This document shows, piece after piece, positions 18,294-27,760 of a stretch of 64,000 nt of DNA (position 1 is its first letter; each line of letters opens with the position of its first letter). The stretch is from contig NZ_FNBD01000006.1 in NCBI RefSeq assembly GCF_900102165.1, positions 174,979-238,978 on the forward strand, given 5' to 3'. This stretch comes from Cellulophaga baltica. Its GTDB lineage: Bacteria; Bacteroidota; Bacteroidia; Flavobacteriales; Flavobacteriaceae. The notes beneath the pieces were generated by a model. It worked only from the letters and a program-made list of their open reading frames with translations, made no database searches and was not told the DNA's origin. Made by a program: the position numbers and the translations under genes.

Positions 18294-19145
18294 TTAGTTA
18301 TTGATAGCTGGATCTTTCATTCCTTCTTCAATCATTTCATAGAACTGATCGATTTTTGGAAGTACTACAATACGAGTTCTTCTATTTTTAGCTTTATCTG
18401 TTGTAGATAAAGGAACATAAGAAGATCTTGCTGCAGCAGTCATACGCTTAGGATCAACATTGTAATCGTTTTGTAAGATACGAACAACAGCAGTTGCACG
18501 TTTAGCACTTAAATCCCAGTTGTCTAATAAAATACCTTTTCTGTAAGGAACATCATCAGTATGACCTTCAACTAAAAATTCGAAATCTGGTTTATTGTTT
18601 ACCACCTTAGCAACTTTGCCTAAAACCTCTTTAGCTCTACTAGTTACATTATAACTACCGCTGCTAAATAACAATTTATCAGAAATAGATACGAAAACAA
18701 CACCTTTTTCAACGCTAATTTCAATGTCTTGATCATCTAAATTACCAAGTACACCTTTTAAACTTTGTACTAAAGATAAGTTTACAGAATCTCTACGAGT
18801 AATAGCGTCGTTTAATTTTCTGATGGTTAAATCTTTTTCTTGTAAACTTTCTAAGGACTTCTCAAGGTTTTGAGCACCTTTAGAAGATAAGGTAGTTAAA
18901 TTACCCATGTTGTTTATTAAATCCTGATTGTTACTTTTTAAGAATGCATTTTGATCCTCTAAAGTTTTTAATCTTGAAGAAGCAGATGCTTTTTCTTCTA
19001 AACAAGTGTTTAATTTTACAGTTGCAGAGTTTAATAAATCTTGAGTTTCTTTACTTTTTGCCTCTAAGTCGGCATATTTTTTTTGTGACACACAAGAGGA
19101 TAATAATAAAGTAACCCCTAAACAGCCTAAAATGATTTTGTTCAT
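18294..19145 (-). CDS. OmpA family peptidoglycan-anchored lipoprotein
   Basis: A 283-residue outer-membrane lipoprotein: lipobox LLSSC with acylated Cys18, a coiled-coil rod (about 25-120) and a C-terminal OmpA/MotB domain. The peptidoglycan-binding residues are intact: the EGHTDDVPY loop, NWDLSAKRA with the conserved Asp and Arg, and the KNRRTRI motif. It should tether outer membrane to cell wall. The degenerate paralogue is at 8159-8926. A perfect -7 element lies 37 bp upstream of the ATG. Confidence 0.93.
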   Translation of the reverse strand: MNKIILGCLGVTLLLSSCVSQKKYADLEAKSKETQDLLNSATVKLNTCLEEKASASSRLKTLEDQNAFLKSNNQDLINNMGNLTTLSSKGAQNLEKSLESLQEKDLTIRKLNDAITRRDSVNLSLVQSLKGVLGNLDDQDIEISVEKGVVFVSISDKLLFSSGSYNVTSRAKEVLGKVAKVVNNKPDFEFLVEGHTDDVPYRKGILLDNWDLSAKRATAVVRILQNDYNVDPKRMTAAARSSYVPLSTTDKAKNRRTRIVVLPKIDQFYEMIEEGMKDPAINN

Positions 19146-19181
19146 AATTATTAATTCTTAAATTAATTTGTTAATTCATAG

Positions 19182-19189
19182 CAAAATTA
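19182..19189 (-). promoter_or_regulatory. Predicted -7 element of the OmpA lipoprotein gene
   Basis: On the minus strand this reads TAATTTTG, a full match to the Bacteroidota -7 consensus TAnnTTTG. It lies 37 bp upstream of the start codon. No convincing -33 TTG was found at the usual distance. Confidence 0.5.
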
Positions 19190-19222
19190 TACAAAAAGCG
19201 ATACGTTAACATTTCGCTTTCG

Positions 19223-20227
19223 TTAATGTTTTACTAAATTCTTAAACTTTCTGTTATGATATACGAAGTGAGACCATACAATGGACTTCACTGTATAATA
19301 ATTAGGCATATATTTCGTTTTCTCTCGCTTTTTAAAAATTTTCGAAAAGTTCACATAAAAGCTTAAATGCGCTTTCAATATAGCGAAACAATGACTGAAT
19401 TTTCCTTGAAGAATAAACCGTATCCCAGCAACACCATCTAAAAGCAATCGGAAAAATATAATGGGAAATGCTTTTTTACGCGGTAAATTTTTAGTGATAG
19501 AGTACAAGGAATTTCTAAAGTTTAAAAATGTTTTCTTCGGATTCATGTTACTCAAGGTAGAACCTCCTAAATGATATATCTTAGAAGTACCTACATAAAA
19601 AATTTTATATCCATGATTATGTGCCCGCCAACATAAATCTACTTCCTCTTGGTGTGCAAAATAATCTTCATCAAATCCTTTTAATTCCTTAAAAACGGCA
19701 CTCTTAATAAATAAACAAGCGCCTGTTGCCCAAAAAATTTCTTTGACATCATCATACTGTCCTTTGTCCTTTTCCAACGCTTGAAAAATTCGGCCTCGAC
19801 AGAAAGGATATCCTAACTGATCTATAAAACCACCAGCAGCACCAGCATATTCAAAATATTCTTTTCTTTTGTAATCTAAGATTTTAGGTTGAATAATAGC
19901 AACTTCAGGATGCTCGTCAAAATGGTTTAAAATGGGTGTAAGCCAATTCTCAGTAACTTCCACATCAGAATTCAGTAAGCAAAAGATATCTGCCTCTACA
20001 TGTTGTAAAGCATCATTATAACCTTTTGCATAACCTCCATTGCTAGCATTCTCAATGATTTTTATTGCAGGGTAGTTTTTTTTGATAAACGCAATTGAAT
20101 TGTCTGTGGAAGCATTATCAGCCACATAAATTGCGGCGCCTTTGGAAAAATTTTGAACGGAAGGTAGAAATTGTTCTAATAATTCTTCCCCGTTCCAATT
20201 AAGTATAACAACTGCAATTTTAGACAT
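19223..20227 (-). CDS. Family 2 glycosyltransferase (rhamnosyltransferase-like)
   Basis: A 334-residue GT-A fold glycosyltransferase. The N terminus has AVVILNWNGEELLEQFLPS, then NASTDNSIAFIKKNYP and the nucleotide-sugar/metal motif LLNSDVEV. A second acidic region is GFDEDYFAHQEEVDLCWRA. This combination is that of the dTDP-rhamnosyl transferase-like GT2 group. The C-terminal 90 residues are basic and hydrophobic, suggesting membrane association. It probably builds surface polysaccharide or lipid-linked glycan. No other glycan gene is adjacent, so acceptor is unknown. Confidence 0.9.
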   Translation of the reverse strand: MSKIAVVILNWNGEELLEQFLPSVQNFSKGAAIYVADNASTDNSIAFIKKNYPAIKIIENASNGGYAKGYNDALQHVEADIFCLLNSDVEVTENWLTPILNHFDEHPEVAIIQPKILDYKRKEYFEYAGAAGGFIDQLGYPFCRGRIFQALEKDKGQYDDVKEIFWATGACLFIKSAVFKELKGFDEDYFAHQEEVDLCWRAHNHGYKIFYVGTSKIYHLGGSTLSNMNPKKTFLNFRNSLYSITKNLPRKKAFPIIFFRLLLDGVAGIRFILQGKFSHCFAILKAHLSFYVNFSKIFKKREKTKYMPNYYTVKSIVWSHFVYHNRKFKNLVKH

Positions 20228-20326
20228 TAACTAAGTACCAAACTAATTTGCTGGATATTTTTTCAATTAAGAACAGCTAGTACAACAAAGTACAATAGTG
20301 TTACGATTATTTTTGAAGTTCACAAA

Positions 20327-20773
20327 TTAACGGCTAAATTCAGGAATATCACGCAAAAAAGCATACTTTTCTTTTTGAAAATCCATTTCGCAGTAAAAAT
20401 GAGACAAGCCATTTGTTACCATTAAATATTCTGCTTGAAGTTGCATGTTATACCTTGCTATTTGATCAAAAACATTTTGCGTGATGTTGATTTCTGGAGC
20501 TTTACATTCTACAAGTACTTTTATAGTTCCATCAGAATTGAAAATAACCACATCATATCGTTTTACCATGCCATTTACTTTTAATTGTTTTTCAACATTG
20601 ACAAGACTTAATGGATACTTTTTTTCTGTAATTAGGTAATGTACAATGTGTTGTCTCACCCATTCTTCTGGCTGCAGAACCACAAATTTTTTACGGACAA
20701 CATCAAAAATATAGACTTTATTTTCGCTATTTTTGAATCGAAAGTCATAAGCAGGAAAATTCAATACTTGCAT
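20327..20773 (-). CDS. HsdR N-terminal-like nuclease domain protein
   Basis: A 148-residue stand-alone version of the type I restriction R-subunit N-terminal domain. A PD-(D/E)XK-type core is visible: Asp74 in RYDVVIF and Glu89-Cys-Lys91 in VLVECKAPE. There are no HsdM or HsdS genes nearby, so it is not part of a restriction system. Its start lies only 26 bp from that of holA on the other strand, a pairing I recall as recurrent in Flavobacteriia. A role in DNA metabolism is inferred, not shown. Confidence 0.85.
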   Translation of the reverse strand: MQVLNFPAYDFRFKNSENKVYIFDVVRKKFVVLQPEEWVRQHIVHYLITEKKYPLSLVNVEKQLKVNGMVKRYDVVIFNSDGTIKVLVECKAPEINITQNVFDQIARYNMQLQAEYLMVTNGLSHFYCEMDFQKEKYAFLRDIPEFSR

Positions 20774-20777
20774 GGCA

Positions 20778-20785
20778 CAAATTTG
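20778..20785. promoter_or_regulatory. Palindromic -7-like element between holA and the HsdR_N-like gene
   Basis: CAAATTTG is its own complement, so it reads CAnnTTTG on both strands, one base off the TAnnTTTG consensus. It sits in the 26-bp gap and could serve both divergent genes. No good -33 was seen on either side. Confidence 0.3.
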
Positions 20786-20799
20786 ATGATTTTTTCTGA

Positions 20800-21798
20800 A
20801 TGGATGAAGTAAAAAAGATTGTTAGCGATATAAAAGCACGGAAGATAAAGCCAATTTATTTTCTGATGGGGGAAGAGGCATATTACATCGATAAGCTTTC
20901 CGAATATATAGAGAACAATATTCTTGCTGAGGAAGAACGCGGTTTTAATCAAATGACGTTGTATGGAAAAGATGTTACCATAGATGATATCATAAGCAAT
21001 GCTAAACGTTATCCTATGATGGCGGAGCATCAAGTAATTATTGTAAAAGAAGCACAACATTTATCTAGAACCATAGATAATTTAGCTGCCTATGCTGACA
21101 ATCCACAACCTACGACCGTTTTGGTGATTTGTTACAAATATGCCAAACTAGACAAACGCAAGAAAGTATACAAAGCGGTACAAAAAGCAGGCGTACTTTT
21201 TGAAAGTAAAAAATTATATGAGAATCAAGTTTCTGATTGGATCCGAAAAGTATTAGCGGGTAGTGGATACGGAATAACTCCTAAAGCAGCTATTCTTCTT
21301 GTAGAATTTCTAGGAACAGATTTGAGCAAGATTAATAATGAGTTGGAAAAACTGAAATTAGTAATTCCAAAAAGCCAAGAAATTACGCCTCAAGCTATTG
21401 AAGAGAATATAGGGATTAGTAAAGATTATAATAATTTTGAGCTTAAAAAAGCATTAGGAGAACGTAACGTACTAAAAGCTACACGTATTTTAAATTATTT
21501 TGCACAAAATCCTAAAGATAATCCGTTTGTCTTAACGGTGACCTTGCTCAATAGTTTTTTTATACAACTCCTACAATATCATGGCTTGAAAGATCATAAT
21601 CCAAAAACAGTCGCTAGTGCATTAGGGATAAGTCCTTATTTTGTTGGAGAATACCAAACTGCAGCAAAAAACTACCCTATGAAGAAAGTAAGTATGATCA
21701 TAGCGCACCTGCGTGAGTTGGATGTAAAGGGCAAAGGAGTGGGGGCAAGTTTATCACAAGAAGACCTTCTGAAAGAGCTTCTTGTGAGAATTATGTAA
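20800..21798 (+). CDS. holA: DNA polymerase III subunit delta
   Basis: The 332-residue clamp-loader subunit that opens the beta sliding clamp. The N-terminal segment KIKPIYFLMGEEAYYIDKL replaces a functional P-loop, as in known delta subunits. It is followed by the AAA+ lid and the C-terminal collar domain (from about residue 210, NNFELKKALGERN). Length is normal. The start ATG is 26 bp from that of the divergent HsdR_N-like gene. The stop abuts the stop of the convergent DoxX gene with no spacer. Confidence 0.93.
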   Translation: MDEVKKIVSDIKARKIKPIYFLMGEEAYYIDKLSEYIENNILAEEERGFNQMTLYGKDVTIDDIISNAKRYPMMAEHQVIIVKEAQHLSRTIDNLAAYADNPQPTTVLVICYKYAKLDKRKKVYKAVQKAGVLFESKKLYENQVSDWIRKVLAGSGYGITPKAAILLVEFLGTDLSKINNELEKLKLVIPKSQEITPQAIEENIGISKDYNNFELKKALGERNVLKATRILNYFAQNPKDNPFVLTVTLLNSFFIQLLQYHGLKDHNPKTVASALGISPYFVGEYQTAAKNYPMKKVSMIIAHLRELDVKGKGVGASLSQEDLLKELLVRIM

Positions 21799-22176
21799 TT
21801 ATTTTCTATCGAAACTATACTTTCCTGGGCCTACGAACATAATAACCACAAAGAACGTAAGATAAAGCAGCGCTAATTCTTTTGTAGCTAAAGGGTCCGA
21901 TCCATGAGTGATAAAAGCTGCTACCCCCATAGTTATAGCTGCAGGTAATGCGGCCCATCTAGTTTTAAAACCTAAAATTATTAATATAGGGCATACTAAT
22001 TCTCCAATAACCGCTAGAAATAATGAAGGAGCTTCACCTATACCAATAGGGTCTTGGAATTTTATATTGCCTGCAATTAATTTTTGAAATTTTAGTATAC
22101 CATGTGTTATCATCATAACAGAAGGAACTATGCGAAGTAACGCCAGTCCTATTTCATTAAATAGTTTTTTTTGCAT
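21799..22176 (-). CDS. DoxX family membrane protein
   Basis: A 125-residue protein with four predicted membrane helices, of the DoxX/DUF1634-like family linked in other bacteria to redox or sulfur metabolism. The start at ATG 22176 (MQKKLFNEIGLALLRI) fits the family; an upstream in-frame ATG at 22212 adds 12 residues with no helix. Family marks are an RIVPSVMMITHGILKFQKL segment and ELVCPILIILGFKTRWAAL. Its stop codon directly abuts the holA stop. Function is unknown. Confidence 0.85.
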   Translation of the reverse strand: MQKKLFNEIGLALLRIVPSVMMITHGILKFQKLIAGNIKFQDPIGIGEAPSLFLAVIGELVCPILIILGFKTRWAALPAAITMGVAAFITHGSDPLATKELALLYLTFFVVIMFVGPGKYSFDRK

Positions 22177-22339
22177 CGTAATATTGGGGATAATTTTAAT
22201 TAAAAGTAACAATAATTTATTACTATATTAAAAATTAACTTCAGTTTTTGACCAAACGTGCTCCTATAGTTTCTATTTGTTTATAATTGTAAATAAAATC
22301 AATAAATATGTAAGAAAATTCTATTATTTCACAACCGCG

Positions 22340-24751
22340 TTATCTCAATTTAGAAAATTTCCCAGGGTTTGCTTCGTGCATGATACCATAAATTTTCTCA
22401 AAAATATCTTCTGCATTTGGTTTAGAAAAATAATCACCATCTGTAGCATAAGCAGGTCTATGTGCTTTTGCTGTTAATGTTTGAGGTGCACTATCTAAAT
22501 ATTTATAGCCATCTTGGTTCTCAACTATTTCTTGAATTAAATAAGCCGAACAACCTCCAGGCATATCTTCATCAACGACAAGTAATCTATTAGTTTTCTT
22601 TACACTCTCTACGACGTCTTTATTTACATCAAAAGGAAGTAAGGTTTGCGCATCAATAACTTCTATATCAATACCCACCTCATTAAGCTCTTGAGCCACT
22701 TGCAGTACTATTCGTAATGTAGAACCATAAGAAACTACCGTAAGATCTGAACCCTCTTTTACCGTTTCTACAATACCAATTGGAGTACAAATTTCTCCTA
22801 AATTAGTGGGCAATTCTTCTTTTAAGCGATACCCATTTAAACTTTCTATGACAATAGCAGGTTCATCACTTTTCATTAGTGTATTATAGAAACCAGCAGC
22901 TTTAACCATATTACGAGGAACTAGAATATACATTCCTCTTAAAAGATTAATAATTCCTCCCATTTGTGAACCTGAGTGCCATATTCCTTCCAAACGGTGT
23001 CCACGAGTTCTTATAATCAAAGGTGCTTTTTGCTTTCCAACTGTTCTATAGAGTAGGGTAGCCAAATCATCACTTAAGGTTTGAAGTCCGTATAATAAGT
23101 AATCTAAATATTGTATCTCAGCGATAGGTCGTAATCCTCTCATTGCCAAACCAATACCTTGACCTACGATTGTTGCTTCACGAATACCGGTATCTGCGAT
23201 TCTTAATTCTCCAAATTTTTTCTGAAGTCCTTCTAAACCTTGATTTACATCTCCAATAGCTCCTGTATCTTCTCCGAAAATTAGCGCTTCAGGATTATTT
23301 GTAAAGAGTTTATCAAAGTTCTCTTTCAATATGATTCTTCCGTCTACTTTTTCAGCTTCTGGATCGTAAACAGCTTTTACCTCTTTAATACTTAGCGCAT
23401 TGTTTGGTAGCTCACTATATAAATGAGAACTGAATTTTGGTTGTACCTCTTTGTAATAGCGATCTATAAATGCTATTAATTCATTTTTAGCGTTGGTATC
23501 TTCTCCAATTAAATAACGTAATGCTCTTCTTGCTTTTGATGCGATATCTTTTTTGATAGGCTCATCAATAGCAATTAAATCGTTCTTAATTCGCGTGATG
23601 AATACTTTATTTGGACTGCTTCCAGAAACTTTATCCAATAAAGCGAGTAATTCTTCCTTAGCGGCCCTATGTGAGTCCAAGAATTCATTCCAAGCTTCTT
23701 TCTTAGCTGTTCTAACGTTTTTGCGGATATCTTTTTCTAATACTTTTAATTCATCGTCAGTAGCAATACCTATTTCAAGAATCCATTCTCTAAAACGTTT
23801 GTTACAGTCGTTTTCTCGTTCCCATTCTAAGCGTTCTTCGCTTTTATACCTTTCATGAGAACCTGAAGTTGAATGCCCTTGTGGTTGCGTTAGTTCTTTA
23901 ACGTGAATTAAAACAGGTACATGTTCTTCTCTTGCAATATCTGCAGCATTCTCATAGGCGTGAATTAAGGCGGTATAATCCCAACCATTTACGATTAATA
24001 TTTCATACCCTTTAGCATCTTCGGTACGTTGAAAACCTTTCAATATTTCAGAAATATCTTCTTTTGTAGTTTGATGTCTTGCATGAACGGATATTCCGTA
24101 ATTATCATCCCAAACACTAATAACCATAGGAACTTGTAATACTCCTGCAGCGTTAATAGTTTCAAAAAAATGTCCCTCACTTGTACTGGCATTTCCAATG
24201 GTTCCCCATGCTACTTCATTTCCGTTCTTAGAGAAATTAGTTGTATCTATACCTTCAACGTTTCTATATATTTTAGATGCTTGTGCTAAACCTAAAAGTC
24301 TAGGCATTTGGCCTGCAGTAGGCGAAATATCTGCGCTACTATTTGTTTGTGCAGTTAAATCTTTCCAAGTCCCATCTTCATTTAAACTAGGTGTCACAAA
24401 GTGCCCACCCATTTGTCTACCAGCAGACATTGGTTCTTTTTTAATATCTGTAGTTGCATATAAGCCATGAAAGAATTGCTTTGCATTTAAATGACCTAAG
24501 GCCATCATAAATGTTTGATCTCTGTAATAGCCGCTTCTAAAGTCTCCATTTTTAAAAGACCGTGCCATTGCTAGTTGTGGTAATTCCTTACCGTCACCAA
24601 AAATTCCGAATTTTGCTTTACCCGTAAGTACTTCTCGTCTTCCTAACAAACTACACTCCCTGCTTAATACAGCGATTTCATAATCATTAAGAATTTGCTC
24701 CTTAAAGTCTTCAAAAGAAATGTCGTTATTGTCTTGCAGATTTACTTTCAT
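22340..24751 (-). CDS. 2-oxoacid dehydrogenase E1, alpha and beta subunits fused
   Basis: An 803-residue thiamine-diphosphate enzyme joining E1 alpha (about 1-350) and E1 beta (about 470-803) of the branched-chain or pyruvate dehydrogenase type. The alpha half has the ThDP site (GTIGNASTSEGHFFETINAA ending at the WDDNYGIS block), the beta half FGEDTGAIGDVNQGLEGLQ and RIADTGIREATIVGQG. Fusion of the two is usual for Bacteroidota. It feeds an E2 acyltransferase by reductive acylation; branched-chain acyl-CoA primers for iso-fatty acids are a likely product. E2 and E3 are not in the window, so substrate choice stays open. Confidence 0.93.
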   Translation of the reverse strand: MKVNLQDNNDISFEDFKEQILNDYEIAVLSRECSLLGRREVLTGKAKFGIFGDGKELPQLAMARSFKNGDFRSGYYRDQTFMMALGHLNAKQFFHGLYATTDIKKEPMSAGRQMGGHFVTPSLNEDGTWKDLTAQTNSSADISPTAGQMPRLLGLAQASKIYRNVEGIDTTNFSKNGNEVAWGTIGNASTSEGHFFETINAAGVLQVPMVISVWDDNYGISVHARHQTTKEDISEILKGFQRTEDAKGYEILIVNGWDYTALIHAYENAADIAREEHVPVLIHVKELTQPQGHSTSGSHERYKSEERLEWERENDCNKRFREWILEIGIATDDELKVLEKDIRKNVRTAKKEAWNEFLDSHRAAKEELLALLDKVSGSSPNKVFITRIKNDLIAIDEPIKKDIASKARRALRYLIGEDTNAKNELIAFIDRYYKEVQPKFSSHLYSELPNNALSIKEVKAVYDPEAEKVDGRIILKENFDKLFTNNPEALIFGEDTGAIGDVNQGLEGLQKKFGELRIADTGIREATIVGQGIGLAMRGLRPIAEIQYLDYLLYGLQTLSDDLATLLYRTVGKQKAPLIIRTRGHRLEGIWHSGSQMGGIINLLRGMYILVPRNMVKAAGFYNTLMKSDEPAIVIESLNGYRLKEELPTNLGEICTPIGIVETVKEGSDLTVVSYGSTLRIVLQVAQELNEVGIDIEVIDAQTLLPFDVNKDVVESVKKTNRLLVVDEDMPGGCSAYLIQEIVENQDGYKYLDSAPQTLTAKAHRPAYATDGDYFSKPNAEDIFEKIYGIMHEANPGKFSKLR

Positions 24752-24770
24752 CGTTAGAATTTCATTTTCG

Positions 24771-24801
24771 CAAAAATATCAAAACAGATTGAATTTTGCA
24801 A
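24771..24801 (-). promoter_or_regulatory. Predicted promoter of the E1 fusion gene
   Basis: On the minus strand the -33 TTG is at 24801-24799 and the -7 element TATTTTTG at 24778-24771, with a 20-bp spacer. Both match the Bacteroidota consensus. The -7 lies 20 bp upstream of the ATG. Confidence 0.65.
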
Positions 24802-24911
24802 TCTATAAATCGTTACAAATACTAAAGAATTTTTAAATTTTAGTAAATATTCAATAATTGATTTATCAAATTCGTAATTAAAATCGTCTATTATGAAAAT
24901 TTAATAAAGAT

Positions 24912-27752
24912 TTAGAACCATTTTCTAGTAATAAGTCGCGTAAGTGTTCTTGGACTTAAGGTTACTATAAATCGTATTTTCTGACTATAATCTGGTTGCG
25001 CCACTTCCCATCCATTATTGGAATATAGCGGAAAATAGAGCTCAAAATAGTCTGTTACCAAATTCAGGCGCACACCAGAATCATATACAAAACGAGCGTT
25101 CTCATTCTTGTTTTTAGTTAACCCTAAGTCTCCATAAAGCTCAATCCATCTCCATACACTTATACTTGTGTTGGTGGTTGCTAAAAAATCATTAGCAAAA
25201 GGGTTTGCTAGTTTAGATTTAAAACCACCTTCCGCAATAACTAGCTGCTGGCTATATAAACCTGAAGCTTCTGACCTCCCTAAATAATTATAATCAAATA
25301 AATAATCAGTAGGACGATCTAATGCAAAACTGTAAAAGTCTGTATTACTTGTATTGGAGATAAATTTACCCGCAAAAAAACGGGTGTTCAGTTGCATGTT
25401 ATTCGCAAAGAGTTTCCTATACTCAAAATTAAAGGCTATTTTACTAAAATTACCGGCGTATTGGGCATCTGCAAACCAAGAATAGTAATCAATTATTCCG
25501 TTTTTAAAACTACCATATCTTGCGTTTAAAACACTGTAATCAGGAGTAGTTTCTAGTTCTTCAATATTTTCATCTAATGATCTGTAGATATTTACATATC
25601 TAATGTTTAAAAAATCTCTCTTATTAGATCTGAAATCATCTGGACGCCAACCAAAACTTACAGCAGGCGTTATAGACACATACCGTGAATTCTCTTGAAA
25701 ATGATAGGTTGAACCACTAAGGCTATAATTAGAAAGATAAAACCCTGTTTTATTATGATACTTTCTAAACTTAAAGCCTGCCGAACCTACCAGTGATTTT
25801 TCTTTAAAGGCATAGGCCGGAGATATGTCAAACAGAAACGGACGTTCTAAAAATGTTTTATTATAAATACGCATGGCCGGAGTAATACCATCATAGATAT
25901 TAAAACGTATTGTAGGCACATAAAAGATTTGATTGTAAAAAGGGTCTTCTGTATCCTTAAAAAACTGAAATTTTAATTTCTTATTACTGGATAAGAAACC
26001 GCCTAAAGATTTCCAATTATCTCTTTGATTAAATTCTGGTATTTTCTGGTCATAATTAAGAACCAGTTTATCTTCTCCATTCTGTGGAATGTAAAATGTT
26101 TTGGTACTATCTATTCCCGTGAACCAATATTTAGAAACTACAGAATCTTTTTGCAATCCAAACATTGAAATAGGGACGTTGGTACCACTTTTATTTTTTA
26201 AGGTAACTCCCAAAGAATCGCCCACTTTTACAACTTTCTTAATTTTAAAATCTATACGATCATTAGTAGTCACATATTCATCTAGGAACCATGAAATATC
26301 TTTATCTACATTGTTGGCTAAAATGCGTTCAAAATCTTGTGAGGATACTGGTCTTAATTTATAATTAGCATAAAAATCCTTAATACTCTCATCTACTTTT
26401 TCCTTGCCTACGTAATTGGCCAGAAAAGATAGTCCTGCGCCCGCTTTATAACGGTTTCCAATTTTATGATTGTATTTTATTAAAGAATCGTTAGGTGTAG
26501 TTAAAGGTTGATCAATGTTTTTTCTTGCAGCATACATATAGAGTAGCGGATATTGCTCCTCAAATTTCATTTTTGCAAGGTTAAAGTTTTTAAAGCCCCA
26601 AATCGTAGATAATTTCCCTAATAATTTTTGATCTGGATAGTTCTCCTCTACATAGGATATCATCATGTAATTAATCAGCGCATCCATCACCCAGCGTTCT
26701 TTTCTTGGATCTAGAAATAAGGTTTCGTTAAAAAAGTTATTCAATGCTGTTTTAAGATACTTTAATTCAAATTGAAACTGATTATCGTAAGGGCGTACAA
26801 ATGAAGGCAGCTGATTTAAACCATATAACGGATCTTTGTTGTAATCTATAGTACTTACCACCAATTCTGTATGAGGATAGCTCCCTAAGTGCTTATAAAT
26901 GTATTCAGAAACTTTATCTATAGCGATAGTTCTAGATATTTCATCAAATTTAGAAACATTAATATCAGTCACCACTGTGGCATAATCTGTAATATGCTTG
27001 GTGAAGTAGGAGGTAGGAGATAAAATTAAACTACAGCTTTTTCTATAGTCTCCTCTTAAATTAAGCTCTTTAAAACCTTCTTTTTTAATTTCGTTTTCTT
27101 TCTCAAAATTAGAAATTACAAAAAGGTTATTTGGAAGTGTGAGCATTACATCTGTATTTGTAATGCCTGTGTATAAATCTTCTAAATCTTTATTGGAGTA
27201 TAAATGCCATGAGCCGTCATAAACAGCTGGTGTTAAGTACCAATCTCTTAAGTAATACTCGCCCTTGGTATTGTATCCAAAAAGGGTGAATTTATTTTGT
27301 GGAAGTTTAACCTGATAGGTTAATGAAAACGTTGCATACTCATCAGGTCCAATGGGCTTGTTTAATTCTAGCTTTAAAATATCGCTTTCTGGAGTATGTT
27401 CCCAATTGACTACCGAAAACTTCTCATCTATAATGCTATAGATTTTTGTATAACCCCGTTCCTCATCTTTTGCTAAATGAAAATTCTTTTTAAACTCTTC
27501 TTGGAATCTTTTTGCTAGAGGTGTTTTCTTGTTACTATAGGCATTGGCCCAATCGTTAAAATACAGAACCTCTAAAGTATCTTTGGAACTATTATGAAAT
27601 TTAAACTCTTGTATGATGTTCAGCGTTTTATCCTGATCATTCAGTTTTGCAGTAACTTTATTGTAATGTTGACATGAAACTTTACTGAATGCCAAAAGGC
27701 ATACAGTAAAATTCAACACCGCAATTAAGAAATTAAATTTCCTTATCCGCAT
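24912..27752 (-). CDS. Pseudo-M1 peptidase fused to an outer-membrane beta-barrel
   Basis: A 946-residue exported protein. Residues about 28-520 follow the M1 aminopeptidase layout (beta domain, then a gluzincin-like helical domain), but the catalytic motifs are missing: the GxMEN site reads LYGLNQLPSF (309-318). The segment that should hold HEXXH and its distant Glu (about 330-365) has no His and reads KTALNNFF, then WVMDALINY. Residues about 575-946 alternate polar and aromatic strands and end in KWF, typical of an outer-membrane barrel. It lies 8 bp after the LOG gene, so probably cotranscribed. Function unknown; a non-catalytic binding or assembly role is inferred. Confidence 0.82.
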   Translation of the reverse strand: MRIRKFNFLIAVLNFTVCLLAFSKVSCQHYNKVTAKLNDQDKTLNIIQEFKFHNSSKDTLEVLYFNDWANAYSNKKTPLAKRFQEEFKKNFHLAKDEERGYTKIYSIIDEKFSVVNWEHTPESDILKLELNKPIGPDEYATFSLTYQVKLPQNKFTLFGYNTKGEYYLRDWYLTPAVYDGSWHLYSNKDLEDLYTGITNTDVMLTLPNNLFVISNFEKENEIKKEGFKELNLRGDYRKSCSLILSPTSYFTKHITDYATVVTDINVSKFDEISRTIAIDKVSEYIYKHLGSYPHTELVVSTIDYNKDPLYGLNQLPSFVRPYDNQFQFELKYLKTALNNFFNETLFLDPRKERWVMDALINYMMISYVEENYPDQKLLGKLSTIWGFKNFNLAKMKFEEQYPLLYMYAARKNIDQPLTTPNDSLIKYNHKIGNRYKAGAGLSFLANYVGKEKVDESIKDFYANYKLRPVSSQDFERILANNVDKDISWFLDEYVTTNDRIDFKIKKVVKVGDSLGVTLKNKSGTNVPISMFGLQKDSVVSKYWFTGIDSTKTFYIPQNGEDKLVLNYDQKIPEFNQRDNWKSLGGFLSSNKKLKFQFFKDTEDPFYNQIFYVPTIRFNIYDGITPAMRIYNKTFLERPFLFDISPAYAFKEKSLVGSAGFKFRKYHNKTGFYLSNYSLSGSTYHFQENSRYVSITPAVSFGWRPDDFRSNKRDFLNIRYVNIYRSLDENIEELETTPDYSVLNARYGSFKNGIIDYYSWFADAQYAGNFSKIAFNFEYRKLFANNMQLNTRFFAGKFISNTSNTDFYSFALDRPTDYLFDYNYLGRSEASGLYSQQLVIAEGGFKSKLANPFANDFLATTNTSISVWRWIELYGDLGLTKNKNENARFVYDSGVRLNLVTDYFELYFPLYSNNGWEVAQPDYSQKIRFIVTLSPRTLTRLITRKWF

Positions 27753-27760
27753 ATACTTAA

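Noticed and set aside
20327-20773. Type I restriction-modification system
   Set aside because: Only an isolated HsdR N-terminal-like domain of 148 residues is present; there is no helicase part, HsdM or HsdS.
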